From: JASJAR01 sp038530285
GTDB taxonomy: Bacteria > Pseudomonadota > Alphaproteobacteria > Rhodobacterales > Rhodobacteraceae
DNA length: 64,000 nucleotides
NCBI GenBank assembly: GCA_038530285.1
Contig: JBCBCY010000003.1
Span: forward strand, 62,001 to 126,000
Direction: 5' to 3'
How positions within the stretch are numbered: position 1 is the stretch's first letter; each line of letters begins with the position of its first letter. The position numbers and the translations under genes are program-made. The notes beneath the pieces were generated by a model. That model searched no databases. It was not told the origin of the DNA and worked only from the letters and a program-made list of their open reading frames with translations. This document shows, in pieces, positions 23,537 to 32,284 of this stretch.

Positions 23537-25876
23537 CTATTCTCCGTAAGGGACCCAGACCGTTTTGACGTCTGTCGCAGCGGCAAGGAATTGGTCGGAA
23601 TGCGCCTTACCCCAGTCGACAATGCTGTGCCCGTGGTTGACCCATGTCCGTTTGAGATTGCCGGCCGCCTCGCGTTCGATCGTGGCTGAAATGTCAGCAC
23701 CCGAAAACGACCAGACCGCATCGATATCGGCGTGACCTGCGACCTGCGGGGCCAGTTCGCCGTGATCACCCGTTAGAATGTTGACCACACCCGCCGGCAC
23801 GTCCGAGGTTTCAAGCACCTGATACAGGTCCGTGGCCAGAAGTGGCGCAGCCTCAGACGCGATCAGTGTGATCCGGTTGCCCATCGCCATTGCCGGCCCG
23901 ATGAGGGAGATCGGTCCAAGCAAGGGTGCCTCATCCGGGGCGAAGGCCGCGATTTTCCCGATGGGTTCGTTCATGGCAAGGGCGATGCCGCGCAAGGGAA
24001 CGGGCTTGGCGCGTCCGTCGTATTTGTCAGCCCACGCCGCCCAGGTGAACAAACGCTCGACCGATGCGTCAACTTCCGCAGTCCCACGTTTGCCGCCCTG
24101 CACCGCGTCAATACGCCTGGCAAATTCGCTTGCGCGCACGGCGAGATTTTCGGCCATGTAGTACAGGATCTGAGCCCGCAGATGGGCGGTGCTTTTGCCC
24201 CAGGTCCTGGCGGCGTTCATCGCCTCAACCGCGTTGCGCAGGTCCTTGCGGTTTGCCCGGCTCACATGGCCGACATATTGCCCGCGCGGGCCCCAAACGG
24301 TGTCAGAATACCCGCCGTCGGGCCGCGCCTGCTTGCCGCCGATGTAAAGCTTTGCCGTGCGGTCAAGACCGTCTGGCGCCGGTTTGCCCGCCGGGTTCGG
24401 TTTCGAACGCACCAAGGGCTTGGATTTGCCGGTCTTTCGGGTGTAGGCCAAAAGCCCTTCCCAGCCGCCTTCGCGCCCGAACCCGCTTTCGCGCACACCG
24501 CCAAAGCCCGCCGCGGCGTCAAACAGATTGGTTGCGTTGACCCAGACCACACCTGCGGCGAGTTTCGGTGCGACATCAAGCGCAAGGTTTACGTTTTCGG
24601 TCCACAAGGTTGCCGCCAGCCCGTAGCGGGTGTTGTTGGCCAGTTCGACAGCTTCGGCCGGCGTTCGGAACGTTGTGCCGACCAAAACCGGTCCGAAGAT
24701 CTCTTCTTGCATCAGCCGGTCAGCGGCATGCAGGCCGGTGATCAACGTGGGCGGGTAAAAGCTGCCTGTCTTCGGCAGAGGGGTCGCGGCGTGGTAAACC
24801 TCGCCCGCGGTGCTATCGACCAGATCGGAGATCGTTTTCAGCTGCACCGGATCGACCACCGCCCCGATATCGATGCATTTGTCCAAAGGATCGCCCAGCC
24901 GCAAGCCATCCATCCGGCGTTTAAGTCGGGCGTAGAATGTGCCTGCGATGCCTTCGTGCACCAAAAGCCGCGAGCCCGCGCAGCAGACCTGGCCCTGATT
25001 GAACCAGATCGCATCGACAAGACCTTCGATCGCACTGTCGAGGTCTGCGTCGTCGAACACAATGTAGGGTGATTTCCCCCCCAGCTCGAGCGTCAGCGCC
25101 TTGCCGCTACCGGCCGTCGCTTGGCGGATCGCGCGGCCCACGTCAGTCGAGCCGGTGAATGCGATTTTATCGACATCCGTGTGATCGACAAGGGCGGCCC
25201 CGGCTTTGCCGTCGCCGGTGAGGATGTTAATCACACCCGGCGGCACGCCCGCCTCCGCGCAGATATCGGCAAACAAAAGTGCGGTGAGTGGAGTGTACTC
25301 GGCCGGTTTCAGGACCACGGTGTTGCCCATCGCAATCGCAGGCGCCACTTTCCAGGCCAGCATCAACAGCGGGAAATTCCATGGGATGATCTGACCACAA
25401 ACGCCCAATGGCTCACGGTCGAGCAATTGCTCATCCTGCAACTGAGCCATGCCAGCGTGATAGTAAAAATGCCTTGCGACCAACGGAATGTCGATGTCGC
25501 GGGCCTCACGTATGGGCTTGCCGTTGTCGAGGCTTTCCAGAACCGAAAAGAGCCGCGATTGCTTCTGGATGATCCGGGCCAAGGCATAAAGCACCTTGGC
25601 GCGGGCGTGTCCCGATTGGCGCGCCCAAGGCCCTTGGGCCTTGCGGGCCGCGGCTACGGCCGCATCCACATCGCTGCCGTTTGCCTGGCTGACCTTGGCC
25701 AGGGTTTCCCCGGTCGCGGGGTTTCGGGTTTCAAACGTTCGAGCCGGTTTGGTAAATCCGCCGCCGATGAACTGGCTAAACTTGCCTTTGTGCCCTGCGA
25801 TCCAGTCCAGCGCTTCGGCGCGACTTTCGGGTGCGGCGCCATAGTCCATGGACTTGAACGCCTCAGCCACACTCAT
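23537..25876 (-). CDS. Double-domain aldehyde dehydrogenase
   Basis: 779 residues, about 1.6 times a normal aldehyde dehydrogenase. Residues 1-490 are a full enzyme: IIPWNFPLLMLAWKVAPAIAMGN, FTGSTDVGRAI, Glu in LELGGKSPY (near 264), and the nucleophile in FNQGQVCCAGSR (near 297). Residues about 500-779 are a second aldehyde-dehydrogenase-like half (KLYIGGKQARPDG, NRKDLRNAVEAMNAARTWGK, AMAMGNRITLIASEAAPLL, VNILTGDHGELAPQVAGHADID) that stops before any catalytic Cys loop. It lies downstream of deoC, which makes acetaldehyde and glyceraldehyde 3-phosphate, so oxidation of the deoC acetaldehyde is a reasonable inference. Start set by the family N-terminus MSVAEAFKSMDYG. Confidence 0.9.
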   Translation of the reverse strand: MSVAEAFKSMDYGAAPESRAEALDWIAGHKGKFSQFIGGGFTKPARTFETRNPATGETLAKVSQANGSDVDAAVAAARKAQGPWARQSGHARAKVLYALARIIQKQSRLFSVLESLDNGKPIREARDIDIPLVARHFYYHAGMAQLQDEQLLDREPLGVCGQIIPWNFPLLMLAWKVAPAIAMGNTVVLKPAEYTPLTALLFADICAEAGVPPGVINILTGDGKAGAALVDHTDVDKIAFTGSTDVGRAIRQATAGSGKALTLELGGKSPYIVFDDADLDSAIEGLVDAIWFNQGQVCCAGSRLLVHEGIAGTFYARLKRRMDGLRLGDPLDKCIDIGAVVDPVQLKTISDLVDSTAGEVYHAATPLPKTGSFYPPTLITGLHAADRLMQEEIFGPVLVGTTFRTPAEAVELANNTRYGLAATLWTENVNLALDVAPKLAAGVVWVNATNLFDAAAGFGGVRESGFGREGGWEGLLAYTRKTGKSKPLVRSKPNPAGKPAPDGLDRTAKLYIGGKQARPDGGYSDTVWGPRGQYVGHVSRANRKDLRNAVEAMNAARTWGKSTAHLRAQILYYMAENLAVRASEFARRIDAVQGGKRGTAEVDASVERLFTWAAWADKYDGRAKPVPLRGIALAMNEPIGKIAAFAPDEAPLLGPISLIGPAMAMGNRITLIASEAAPLLATDLYQVLETSDVPAGVVNILTGDHGELAPQVAGHADIDAVWSFSGADISATIEREAAGNLKRTWVNHGHSIVDWGKAHSDQFLAAATDVKTVWVPYGE

Positions 25877-25881
25877 GGGTG

Positions 25882-26517
25882 TCACACGGTAATGTCGCCT
25901 GCATTCCAAAGTTCCTCAAAGCTGAGAATATCATCAGCCTTTAGGATATAGTCTGCTTCGACCGGGTAATAGGCCTAAATCTCTTCCGAGCCCAATCGGT
26001 ACACAAATTCGATCCCGGCAACACCTGCGCGCCCGATGTACAGGCGGACGCCGTCGTTTGAAACGCGGGCTTCATCCGTACCGTAGATGATGCCCATGTC
26101 CTTGTTGGGGTGGACACGGCCCTTGGTGAACCATTTGAAGTAGATCGCGGCCTCTGGCCAGTTTGCCGGATCGAGTTTCTTGCGATCGTTGGTGGGCAAA
26201 ACGGCAATATGACCTGCGCGCCAAGCTGTTTCGAAACTGCGGTAGTCCGACGCCCGCTCTGCATATTCGGCTTTCACCGGGTGGTAGGCCCAAATCGATT
26301 GCGACCCTTTGCGGTACACGTATTCGATACCTTTTTCGCCCGCGCGCCCCACATAAAGTCGCTCACCATCTGACGATGCGCGTGCTTCGTACTTCGAATA
26401 CATCACCCCGCGTTCGGGGGCGTCGCTTGGGGGCAGTTGAATATTTGCTTCAAAAAAAGCAGTCGCTTCTGGCCATTGGCCTGGGTCTACGCGAAGTGGT
26501 GGGTCATCCGATGCCAT
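25882..26517 (-). pseudogene. Two-repeat protein of unknown function, interrupted by an in-frame TAG
   Basis: The open frame from 26517 encodes 180 residues and stops at TAG (25975-25977). The protein has two tandem repeats: WPEATAFFEANIQ ... EARASSDGERLYVGRAGEKG then WPEAAIYFKWFTK ... EARVSNDGVRLYIGRAGVAG. Repeat 1 continues GSQSIWAYHPVKAEY ... SFETAWRAGHIAV; after the TAG, repeat 2 continues in the same frame AYYPVEADY ... SFEELWNAGDITV and ends at TGA 25882-25884, five bases before the aldehyde dehydrogenase ATG. The TAG thus stands exactly where repeat 1 has Trp (TGG), a one-base change. It may be a recent nonsense mutation, a readthrough site or a sequencing error. The start overlaps deoC by 14 bases. 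Confidence 0.7.
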
Positions 26518-27508
26518 GTCTATATCCGGCTGAATAGCGTCCTGTTACGTGGTGTTCCAGCTGACGTTCGATGTCACCCAGAAGGCTGGACGCCCCAAAC
26601 CGAAAGAGATCGGGCCGCAGCCACCGATCACCTAACTCATCTTTCATTAGCGCGAGATAAACGAGCGCATCTTTTGCCTTGGAAATCCCACCGGCGGGCT
26701 TGTAGCCCACCATATGGCCCGTGGTTTCGTGATAGGCGCGGATCGCGCGGATCATTACCAAACTGACCGGCAACGTGGCGTTGACACTTTCCTTGCCGGT
26801 CGAGGTTTTGATGAAATCCGCCCCCGCCATCATACACACCAGCGAGGCCCGCGCGACGTTGCGCAATGACCCCAATTCGCCCGTGGCAAGAATTGCTTTG
26901 ACATGGGCGTCGCCACAGGCCGCGCGGAAGGCCTTCATCTCGTCGTAAAGGGCCTGCCAATTTCCGGTCAGCACATGGCGACGCGATATCACGATGTCGA
27001 TCTCGGATGCTCCGGCCTTCACGCTTTCCTCTATCTCAGCCAGGCGCAGATGAAACGGCGACAGCCCGGCCGGAAACCCGGTCGATACTGCCGCAACGGG
27101 CAGGCCATACCCTGCGACCGCGGCCACCGCGGTGGCCACCATGTCGTGGTAAACGCAGACTGCACCCGTGGTGACTGGCCCCATCCCGAGCGCATCCAAA
27201 AGATCGGCGCGGACAGGGTTAACCGCCTTTGCACAAAGGCGTTTGACGCGGCCTTCGGTGTCATCCCCAGACAGGGTTGTCAGGTCAATCAGCGTGATCG
27301 CCCGCAAGAGCCAGGCGGCTTGGTTATCCTTCTTGACCGAGCGACGACCCGGCAGTGTCGCCGCGCGGCGCTCAATCGCTGAGGTGTTCGCCTGAACGCC
27401 CATCACCCAGTCAAGATCAAGGGTCTGACCGGGGTTCCGTGCCAGATGGACCTGAGGCAGCCCGGCCTGCTGCTGGGCGGTGGTGTCGATCTGGGTCGGG
27501 TCGGACAA
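26504..27508 (-). CDS. deoC: Deoxyribose-phosphate aldolase
   Basis: 334 residues from a TTG at 27508, which has GGAGAG eight bases upstream; an ATG at 27532 lacks such a site. The DeoC TIM barrel shows VCVYHDMVATAVAAV, VSTGFPAGLSPFHLRLAEIEE, HVKAILATGEL, the Schiff-base Lys in DFIKTSTGK, the second Lys in VGYKPAGGISK and the phosphate loop FRFGASSLL. It cleaves 2-deoxyribose 5-phosphate to acetaldehyde and glyceraldehyde 3-phosphate in deoxynucleoside catabolism. It leads an operon with the interrupted two-repeat gene and the double aldehyde dehydrogenase. Confidence 0.93.
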   Translation of the reverse strand: MSDPTQIDTTAQQQAGLPQVHLARNPGQTLDLDWVMGVQANTSAIERRAATLPGRRSVKKDNQAAWLLRAITLIDLTTLSGDDTEGRVKRLCAKAVNPVRADLLDALGMGPVTTGAVCVYHDMVATAVAAVAGYGLPVAAVSTGFPAGLSPFHLRLAEIEESVKAGASEIDIVISRRHVLTGNWQALYDEMKAFRAACGDAHVKAILATGELGSLRNVARASLVCMMAGADFIKTSTGKESVNATLPVSLVMIRAIRAYHETTGHMVGYKPAGGISKAKDALVYLALMKDELGDRWLRPDLFRFGASSLLGDIERQLEHHVTGRYSAGYRHGIG

Positions 27509-27587
27509 TATTCTCTCCGTGAAATAAAGCATCACACGGTCGCACGGGCGCGCGCGCCCTGCAAGAATTTCTCGCCTTCTGGCGCGG

Positions 27588-27794
27588 CTAGATGAAGCCG
27601 AGCCGCCGAATTGCCGCTTCCGCTCGGCTGCGCCGGGCTGTGTCCTTCGACAAGGCATCGATGTTTAGATCGCGAACCGTTCGGCGGAGCCGCCCGGTTT
27701 TGCTTTCGCGGCGAATAAACTGCCAGATTTCAGACTCACTCATGTCCGAGATCATTGCGGCCAAATCGCCGTCGTTTGTCACGTATGTATCCAA
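27588..27794 (-). CDS. Small helical protein of unknown function
   Basis: A 68-residue protein, TTG start at 27794 with GGGGGA seven bases upstream; a GTG four codons later is an alternative. It is charged and helical (AAMISDMSESEIWQFIRRE, then RRTVRDLNIDALSKDTARRSRAEAAIRRLGFI) with no membrane segment. It is the last gene of the kinase-GTPase block, 97 bases downstream of the 265-residue protein, and lies 79 bases before deoC. Whether it belongs to either neighbour is unclear; the coding call rests on composition and spacing only. Confidence 0.5.
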   Translation of the reverse strand: MDTYVTNDGDLAAMISDMSESEIWQFIRRESKTGRLRRTVRDLNIDALSKDTARRSRAEAAIRRLGFI

Positions 27795-27891
27795 GAAGTG
27801 TCCCCCACATCCAGGCGTTACCTAAATTTCACTCTGCACAGATTCGGGCAACGATTCTTTTTTTGCTCGCGTTGGACGGGCAGATTCTGGC

Positions 27892-28689
27892 TTAGGCGAG
27901 GGCCGACCGCCAAGCTGCCTTGGCCGTCTCAAGCTGTTTGGAGGGCAACAGCAACAGCGCGGACGCAGTGTCCTTCGACACAAAGACCAGGCAATCGCCG
28001 TCGTCCGGCGCACGCCCGATGGCAATAAAGCGGCTGTCTTCCGGCGTTGCCATCATATCAAGATCGGCCATATCGGCAGAATCCGCGAAGTTCTTCAGCC
28101 GCGCAATCAGCTCTGCAGCACCCCCCTCGGCTTTGGGCTTGCCGCCATCCATCTGCAACCATGCGCGTGGGATGCTTGGCATCGAGGCGAGAAACATATC
28201 AAGCGGTTCGCGCTCGGCCGCGATATCCGTACCATCATCGATCAGCTCGATGCCCCAAGCAGAGGCGAGCGCGGCAGCCGTTGTCCCATCCGCAAAGGTC
28301 ATCGTTCCGCCGGGAATGGGCGCGCTTTTGACCCTGACATCGGGTGTTTTGTCGAAGGCGGCCACCAGCGCGTCGCGCAACCGACCAAGGTCGGCCACAT
28401 CGGGACGGGTCAACGACAATCCTGCGATCGACGCGACATCAGCGAGCCCTTCACCTGACACGGCCTCGATTGAAATCAGCCGCCGATTACCCGCCGTCAC
28501 AACAATTGTTCCACGCGCAGACGACAAGGTTAGCGATCGCGGCAGGATCGTCTCGTCGATTTCACGCAGCACGGCGGTCAGTCCGTCAATGGGTTCGGAT
28601 CCCAAAATTGGGCGACCCTCAGCATCGTGGCCGCCCGACGCGCTGGCCAACCGAGCGATCTTGGACTTTAGGCGCCGGGGGTCCTTCAT
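27892..28689 (-). CDS. Unknown protein of the kinase-GTPase cluster
   Basis: 265 residues, soluble. The N-terminus is basic (MKDPRRLKSKIARLASA); the first half alternates helix and strand (LTAVLREIDETILPRSLTLSS, then GTIVVTAGNRRLISIEAVSG). The C-terminal segment (LKNFADSADMADLDMMATPEDSRFIAIGR ... CLVFVSKDTASALLLLPSKQL) has a sensor-like helix-strand pattern loosely reminiscent of the Roadblock-like neighbour. I do not recognise a family. Its ATG overlaps the stop of the Roadblock-like gene by four bases, so the two are translated together and may form a complex serving the upstream GTPases. Confidence 0.78.
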   Translation of the reverse strand: MKDPRRLKSKIARLASASGGHDAEGRPILGSEPIDGLTAVLREIDETILPRSLTLSSARGTIVVTAGNRRLISIEAVSGEGLADVASIAGLSLTRPDVADLGRLRDALVAAFDKTPDVRVKSAPIPGGTMTFADGTTAAALASAWGIELIDDGTDIAAEREPLDMFLASMPSIPRAWLQMDGGKPKAEGGAAELIARLKNFADSADMADLDMMATPEDSRFIAIGRAPDDGDCLVFVSKDTASALLLLPSKQLETAKAAWRSALA

Positions 28690-29072
28690 AAGGCGGCCCC
28701 GCCGGTGCGTTCGGGATCCAGCAGGTCCTGGGCTGCGGCCCAAACCGCAGATTGCTCCACCGGTTCTTTGACGATCAAGATCAGGGCATCGGCAGGATCA
28801 GAAAGGGAGCGGACAAAAAACCGCACCTCGTCCCCGCTTGCCAATAGTGCAGTATAGGGCGCCTCACCTTCAAAAAAGACCGACAGGCTCGCCCCATCAA
28901 GGCATTGCGCAGCCAGGTCGCACAGCGCGTCGATCTCTTCGCGGCGTGGCTTGGGGTCTGCCGAAACCTGCAAGACCATCCGCGTTGACAGGTCCGCATA
29001 GGCAGCAAAACGGCATCCTTCGAGCCGATCACGCAGTGCATTTAGTTCATCCGAAAAGGAAATGTCGAACAC
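28686..29072 (-). CDS. Roadblock/LC7-like small protein
   Basis: 128 residues, soluble. The order of helix (FSDELNALRDRLEG), strand pair (CRFAAYADLSTRMVLQVSA), helix (EEIDALCDLAAQCLDG), three strands (SLSVFFEGE, EVRFFVRSL, ALILIVKEP) and a closing helix (SAVWAAAQDLL) is the topology of Roadblock/LC7 proteins, which include the GTPase-activating protein MglB. The assignment is by pattern, not by a conserved motif. It lies 75 bases downstream of a dynamin-like GTPase gene, so a GTPase-regulating role is an attractive inference. Confidence 0.6.
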   Translation of the reverse strand: MFDISFSDELNALRDRLEGCRFAAYADLSTRMVLQVSADPKPRREEIDALCDLAAQCLDGASLSVFFEGEAPYTALLASGDEVRFFVRSLSDPADALILIVKEPVEQSAVWAAAQDLLDPERTGGAAL

Positions 29073-29146
29073 TCCCGGAGCTCCAACCTGGCTAAGAGCT
29101 AAGGGAATTGTCCTGGCTTTGCCAGCCCGGGCTTGTCAGTTTTCCT

Positions 29147-30043
29147 TCACCCTGCATGGGCAGATTGCGCCGAAGGTCGTTCGCGGCGGCGCGAGGTCGG
29201 TCGGACCCCGACACGTGGCGAAATACGCGTCGGCATCACGCCGCTCGACGAACGGGGCGTTTCGGCACCACCATCACGCGCGTCATCATTCGACGCGGCA
29301 AGCGAGACGTCAGGACGCTCGGACGTGCGCTTTGGCGCGCCACCAAAGCGTTCAACGATTTCCGACAGCTTTTCCGAGAACACTCGGGCGCCGCTGGCGT
29401 CCCACTTTTCTTTGTCCTCGCCAGCGTTGATCGCCTGCAACAGGGAAATCGGCAAAACGTCTGAAAAAAGCCCTTGGGTTTCATGCATCACCCTGCGCAA
29501 TAGCCGCACCCGGTCTTTTTCAGAGTTGATCTTGTCCATCCGCGTCAGCAGCAACATGCTGTTTTCGTGCAATTCAGGCGGCAGGCTGTCCCAAACAGCG
29601 GCTTCGGACTGGCGCCAGGCCTGAGTGGCATGGGTGCACCAGATCACAGCATCCGCATTGTGGATCACACGCTGCCAGACATCAGCTGCCATCGACGGAT
29701 CCGAAATTCCCGGCATGTCGATAATGTCACAGCCGTCAAGAACATCGGCCTGACGGTATATGCGCACATAAGCGGTGTCTTCCACATTGATGTCTTCGAT
29801 CCGATTGAGATCGACCGGCTGAATATTGCCCTCGGTGTCGACCCGGTAGGGTGGCTGGTCCCCCTTGGCGATCCAGACCGGCGGCAATTGCGTGGCCGTC
29901 ACTTGAACGGGCAGCGATTGCGACCCGATGAGCAGGTTTGACAATGTGCTTTTGCCCGCACTGAACTCACCCATCAAAGCAATACAGGGCTTTTTGGGCG
30001 TGTCCCCAATTTTGGGTTCGGGTGAAATGTCAGTCTCAGTCAT
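29147..30043 (-). CDS. Dynamin/Era-like GTPase C
   Basis: 298 residues. G1 is GEFSAGKST (near residue 25), G3 is DMPG in CDIIDMPGISDPS, and G4 is TRMD in LLLTRMDKINS. GEFSAGKST is the P-loop style of bacterial dynamin-like proteins. After the roughly 220-residue G domain the C-terminal 75 residues are basic, Arg- and Ser-rich and probably disordered (TSRRRERPSAQSAHAG at the end). No dynamin stalk is visible, so it may act as a partner to the long GTPase encoded 17 bases upstream. GAGGT precedes the start. Confidence 0.88.
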   Translation of the reverse strand: MTETDISPEPKIGDTPKKPCIALMGEFSAGKSTLSNLLIGSQSLPVQVTATQLPPVWIAKGDQPPYRVDTEGNIQPVDLNRIEDINVEDTAYVRIYRQADVLDGCDIIDMPGISDPSMAADVWQRVIHNADAVIWCTHATQAWRQSEAAVWDSLPPELHENSMLLLTRMDKINSEKDRVRLLRRVMHETQGLFSDVLPISLLQAINAGEDKEKWDASGARVFSEKLSEIVERFGGAPKRTSERPDVSLAASNDDARDGGAETPRSSSGVMPTRISPRVGVRPTSRRRERPSAQSAHAG

Positions 30044-30060
30044 ATCTCGACCTCGTTCGG

Positions 30061-32154
30061 TCAGGCCGCGAGCTTTTCAAGCGTCGCAACGGCGCGTTCC
30101 AATTCATCCCGATGATCCGCCCGGCCGGAAACTTCCATTGAAGCCCCGCTGCCATGTCCGTCCATACGGTCTAGCACGTTGTTCAGGATGGCTTTTTGCT
30201 CAGCCAGAAACTCGGTCATTACCTTGGCCGCATCCATCTGGATGGTCCGCGCATTCTCGCCGCGCAGCGCATCAATGATGGGCAGCGTTTCAGCCTCGAT
30301 CATTTGGGCAAAATCCATCGCATAGCTCGAATAGCCGCGACGTTTCTGCCACCAGCGGCTCCACCATGAACCTTTCAGGTCAAGCGCGATGGTTTGGCCC
30401 AACAGCACCGGCGGAGGCATCCGCGCAGGCCGCGGCGCTTCGACCTTGAAGCTCTCTTCTGCCAGTCCGAAGGATTTCTGATAGAGCGTTTCGAGGTCTT
30501 TTGTCACGGCTGTGAATTCGCGTTTTGCGGTCGACGCCATGTTGCGTCCAAAGACCTGGTAAGCCGACCGCAACAGAACGCGGAACCCGGTGGGATCGTA
30601 TTCCCAAACGACGCTATCGCCTTCGCTTTCCAGATGCGCCAGAAGCGACGATGTTGCACGTTCGAGGAAACTGCGGTGCGACCGGTCAAGACGGCGTTCA
30701 AAGTCGTCGACCGTGGCCGCCAATTCATCGTTGAAACGCGCTTGTGCAGCCGTTGCCAGCGCCGAAAATTCAGCCCGCAACGCATCGGTGTCAACATCGG
30801 CACCGTCGGTCTGCACCGAAAGCCCGTCATAGCCGGCCGCCGCGCGGACCCCGTTTGCAAGGTTGATCGCAGAACGAGCGGCGCGTTCAACAGCTTCACC
30901 GCCCACCCCTTCGTCAATGCGTTCGGCGAGGGCCGCATAAAGCGCAGGCAGGCCCGAAAGCTCCCAGATCACTTCCTGGATCGAAAGCTTCTCAGCGGGA
31001 ACACGGAGCTCTTCGTCAGCCCATTTCAACAGCGCATTTGAACTGTCATCGGACATTTCATCAAACGCGCCAGACAAGGCGACATTGGCCCAGCCTGCGG
31101 ACCCAAAGAGGATTTGTGCGTCTTCGGGACCCTGATGGTCGGCCAGCGTCTTTTCGATGCTTGCGCGGATCTGCGGGACCTCGTTGGCAGGATCGGCGAG
31201 TTCGTCGATCCGGTTCACGAAGATGATCACTTCGCGCGATTTCACGTTCGAGATCAGCCGGATCAGCGCCATATCCACGGTCGACAAGGCCTGATGGGCA
31301 GACAGAACCACCACGCAGATCCTGCTTTCGCGGATTGCACGGATCGTGATTTGTTCGCGCATCATGAAAGTGTCATTGACGCCGGGCGTGTCACGGACCG
31401 TCAGGCGCATCGGAGCCCCCGGCACGTGCAATGTCAGGTCGGCAGACTTGGTGATATCGGCGAACCGACCCTGGCTGGACGATGTTTCTGTGTCGGTCTC
31501 AAAGTCGTCGCCCAAACAGACGTAGCGTTCAACAAGATCGCTGTCGATGTAGCCGTAGTCATGGTGTTGGCCCAACAACATCTCGAATTTCCGACCCAAG
31601 CGGCGTTCGGATTTTTTACGCATCTCTTCGACCTGGGCGCGGACCTTGTCCAATTCTTCGGCCGCCCCTGCGCGTTCAGCAAGTTCGCCGACACGGCCAC
31701 CACGGTCGACCAGCCGCGACCATTCGCCTTCGTCAAAGAACGAAAAGCTGGCGGCTTGATCTTCGGGGCGCGAATTCGGCGCAATTCGCAATGATGTCAC
31801 GACCGACGTCCAGGGGTTCACATCGGCAGGCAACAGCCCCGGCCAACCCACCATTGCGTTCACAAGGGACGTTTTGCCGGCTTTCACCTGGCCGATCATC
31901 GTCACTGACGGTTCAACATGATCCAGCTGGTGGCCCAGACGCCGGGCCGATTTGGCGGTGGTGTCATCGCCGATCTCAACCAGTTTGTCCAAAGCCTCAG
32001 ACAGGCCCGCGACCTTGTCATGGAACGGTTTGAAGCACTTGAATGCGGTCTTAAGCAGTTCGCCGCCTTGCGGTTCGGAGGTGTCGTAGGTGGTCGGATG
32101 TCTAGATTCGACGTTCATGTTCAAGTTGCTCTGCTGCTCGGGCGCGGGGCCCAT
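30061..32154 (-). CDS. Dynamin-family GTPase B (long form)
   Basis: 697 residues. The G domain has G1 GQVKAGKTS (near 87), G3 DTPG in LTVRDTPGVNDTF, and G4 NRID in VIIFVNRIDEL. A helical region with KVRAQVEEMRKKSERRL is inserted between G1 and G3. The C-terminal half (about residues 440-690) is rich in long amphipathic helices, with a short Trp-rich stretch (LKGSWWSRWWQKRRGYSSYA) that could touch membrane. This layout fits bacterial dynamin-like proteins, which tubulate or fuse membranes upon GTP hydrolysis. The gene starts 130 bases after GTPase A; an in-frame ATG 12 codons on is an alternative start. Confidence 0.88.
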   Translation of the reverse strand: MGPAPEQQSNLNMNVESRHPTTYDTSEPQGGELLKTAFKCFKPFHDKVAGLSEALDKLVEIGDDTTAKSARRLGHQLDHVEPSVTMIGQVKAGKTSLVNAMVGWPGLLPADVNPWTSVVTSLRIAPNSRPEDQAASFSFFDEGEWSRLVDRGGRVGELAERAGAAEELDKVRAQVEEMRKKSERRLGRKFEMLLGQHHDYGYIDSDLVERYVCLGDDFETDTETSSSQGRFADITKSADLTLHVPGAPMRLTVRDTPGVNDTFMMREQITIRAIRESRICVVVLSAHQALSTVDMALIRLISNVKSREVIIFVNRIDELADPANEVPQIRASIEKTLADHQGPEDAQILFGSAGWANVALSGAFDEMSDDSSNALLKWADEELRVPAEKLSIQEVIWELSGLPALYAALAERIDEGVGGEAVERAARSAINLANGVRAAAGYDGLSVQTDGADVDTDALRAEFSALATAAQARFNDELAATVDDFERRLDRSHRSFLERATSSLLAHLESEGDSVVWEYDPTGFRVLLRSAYQVFGRNMASTAKREFTAVTKDLETLYQKSFGLAEESFKVEAPRPARMPPPVLLGQTIALDLKGSWWSRWWQKRRGYSSYAMDFAQMIEAETLPIIDALRGENARTIQMDAAKVMTEFLAEQKAILNNVLDRMDGHGSGASMEVSGRADHRDELERAVATLEKLAA

Positions 32155-32284
32155 CCCAATTAATGACCAAACGCGGACAAACGGCCGCTGGCACCCACAC
32201 AGTGTTGTTCAGCATCAACGTCTCAATGTTTCGTGGCAAAACTAAGGCGCGAAACAGTCCGTTGCGGCCCATATAGACGCAATT

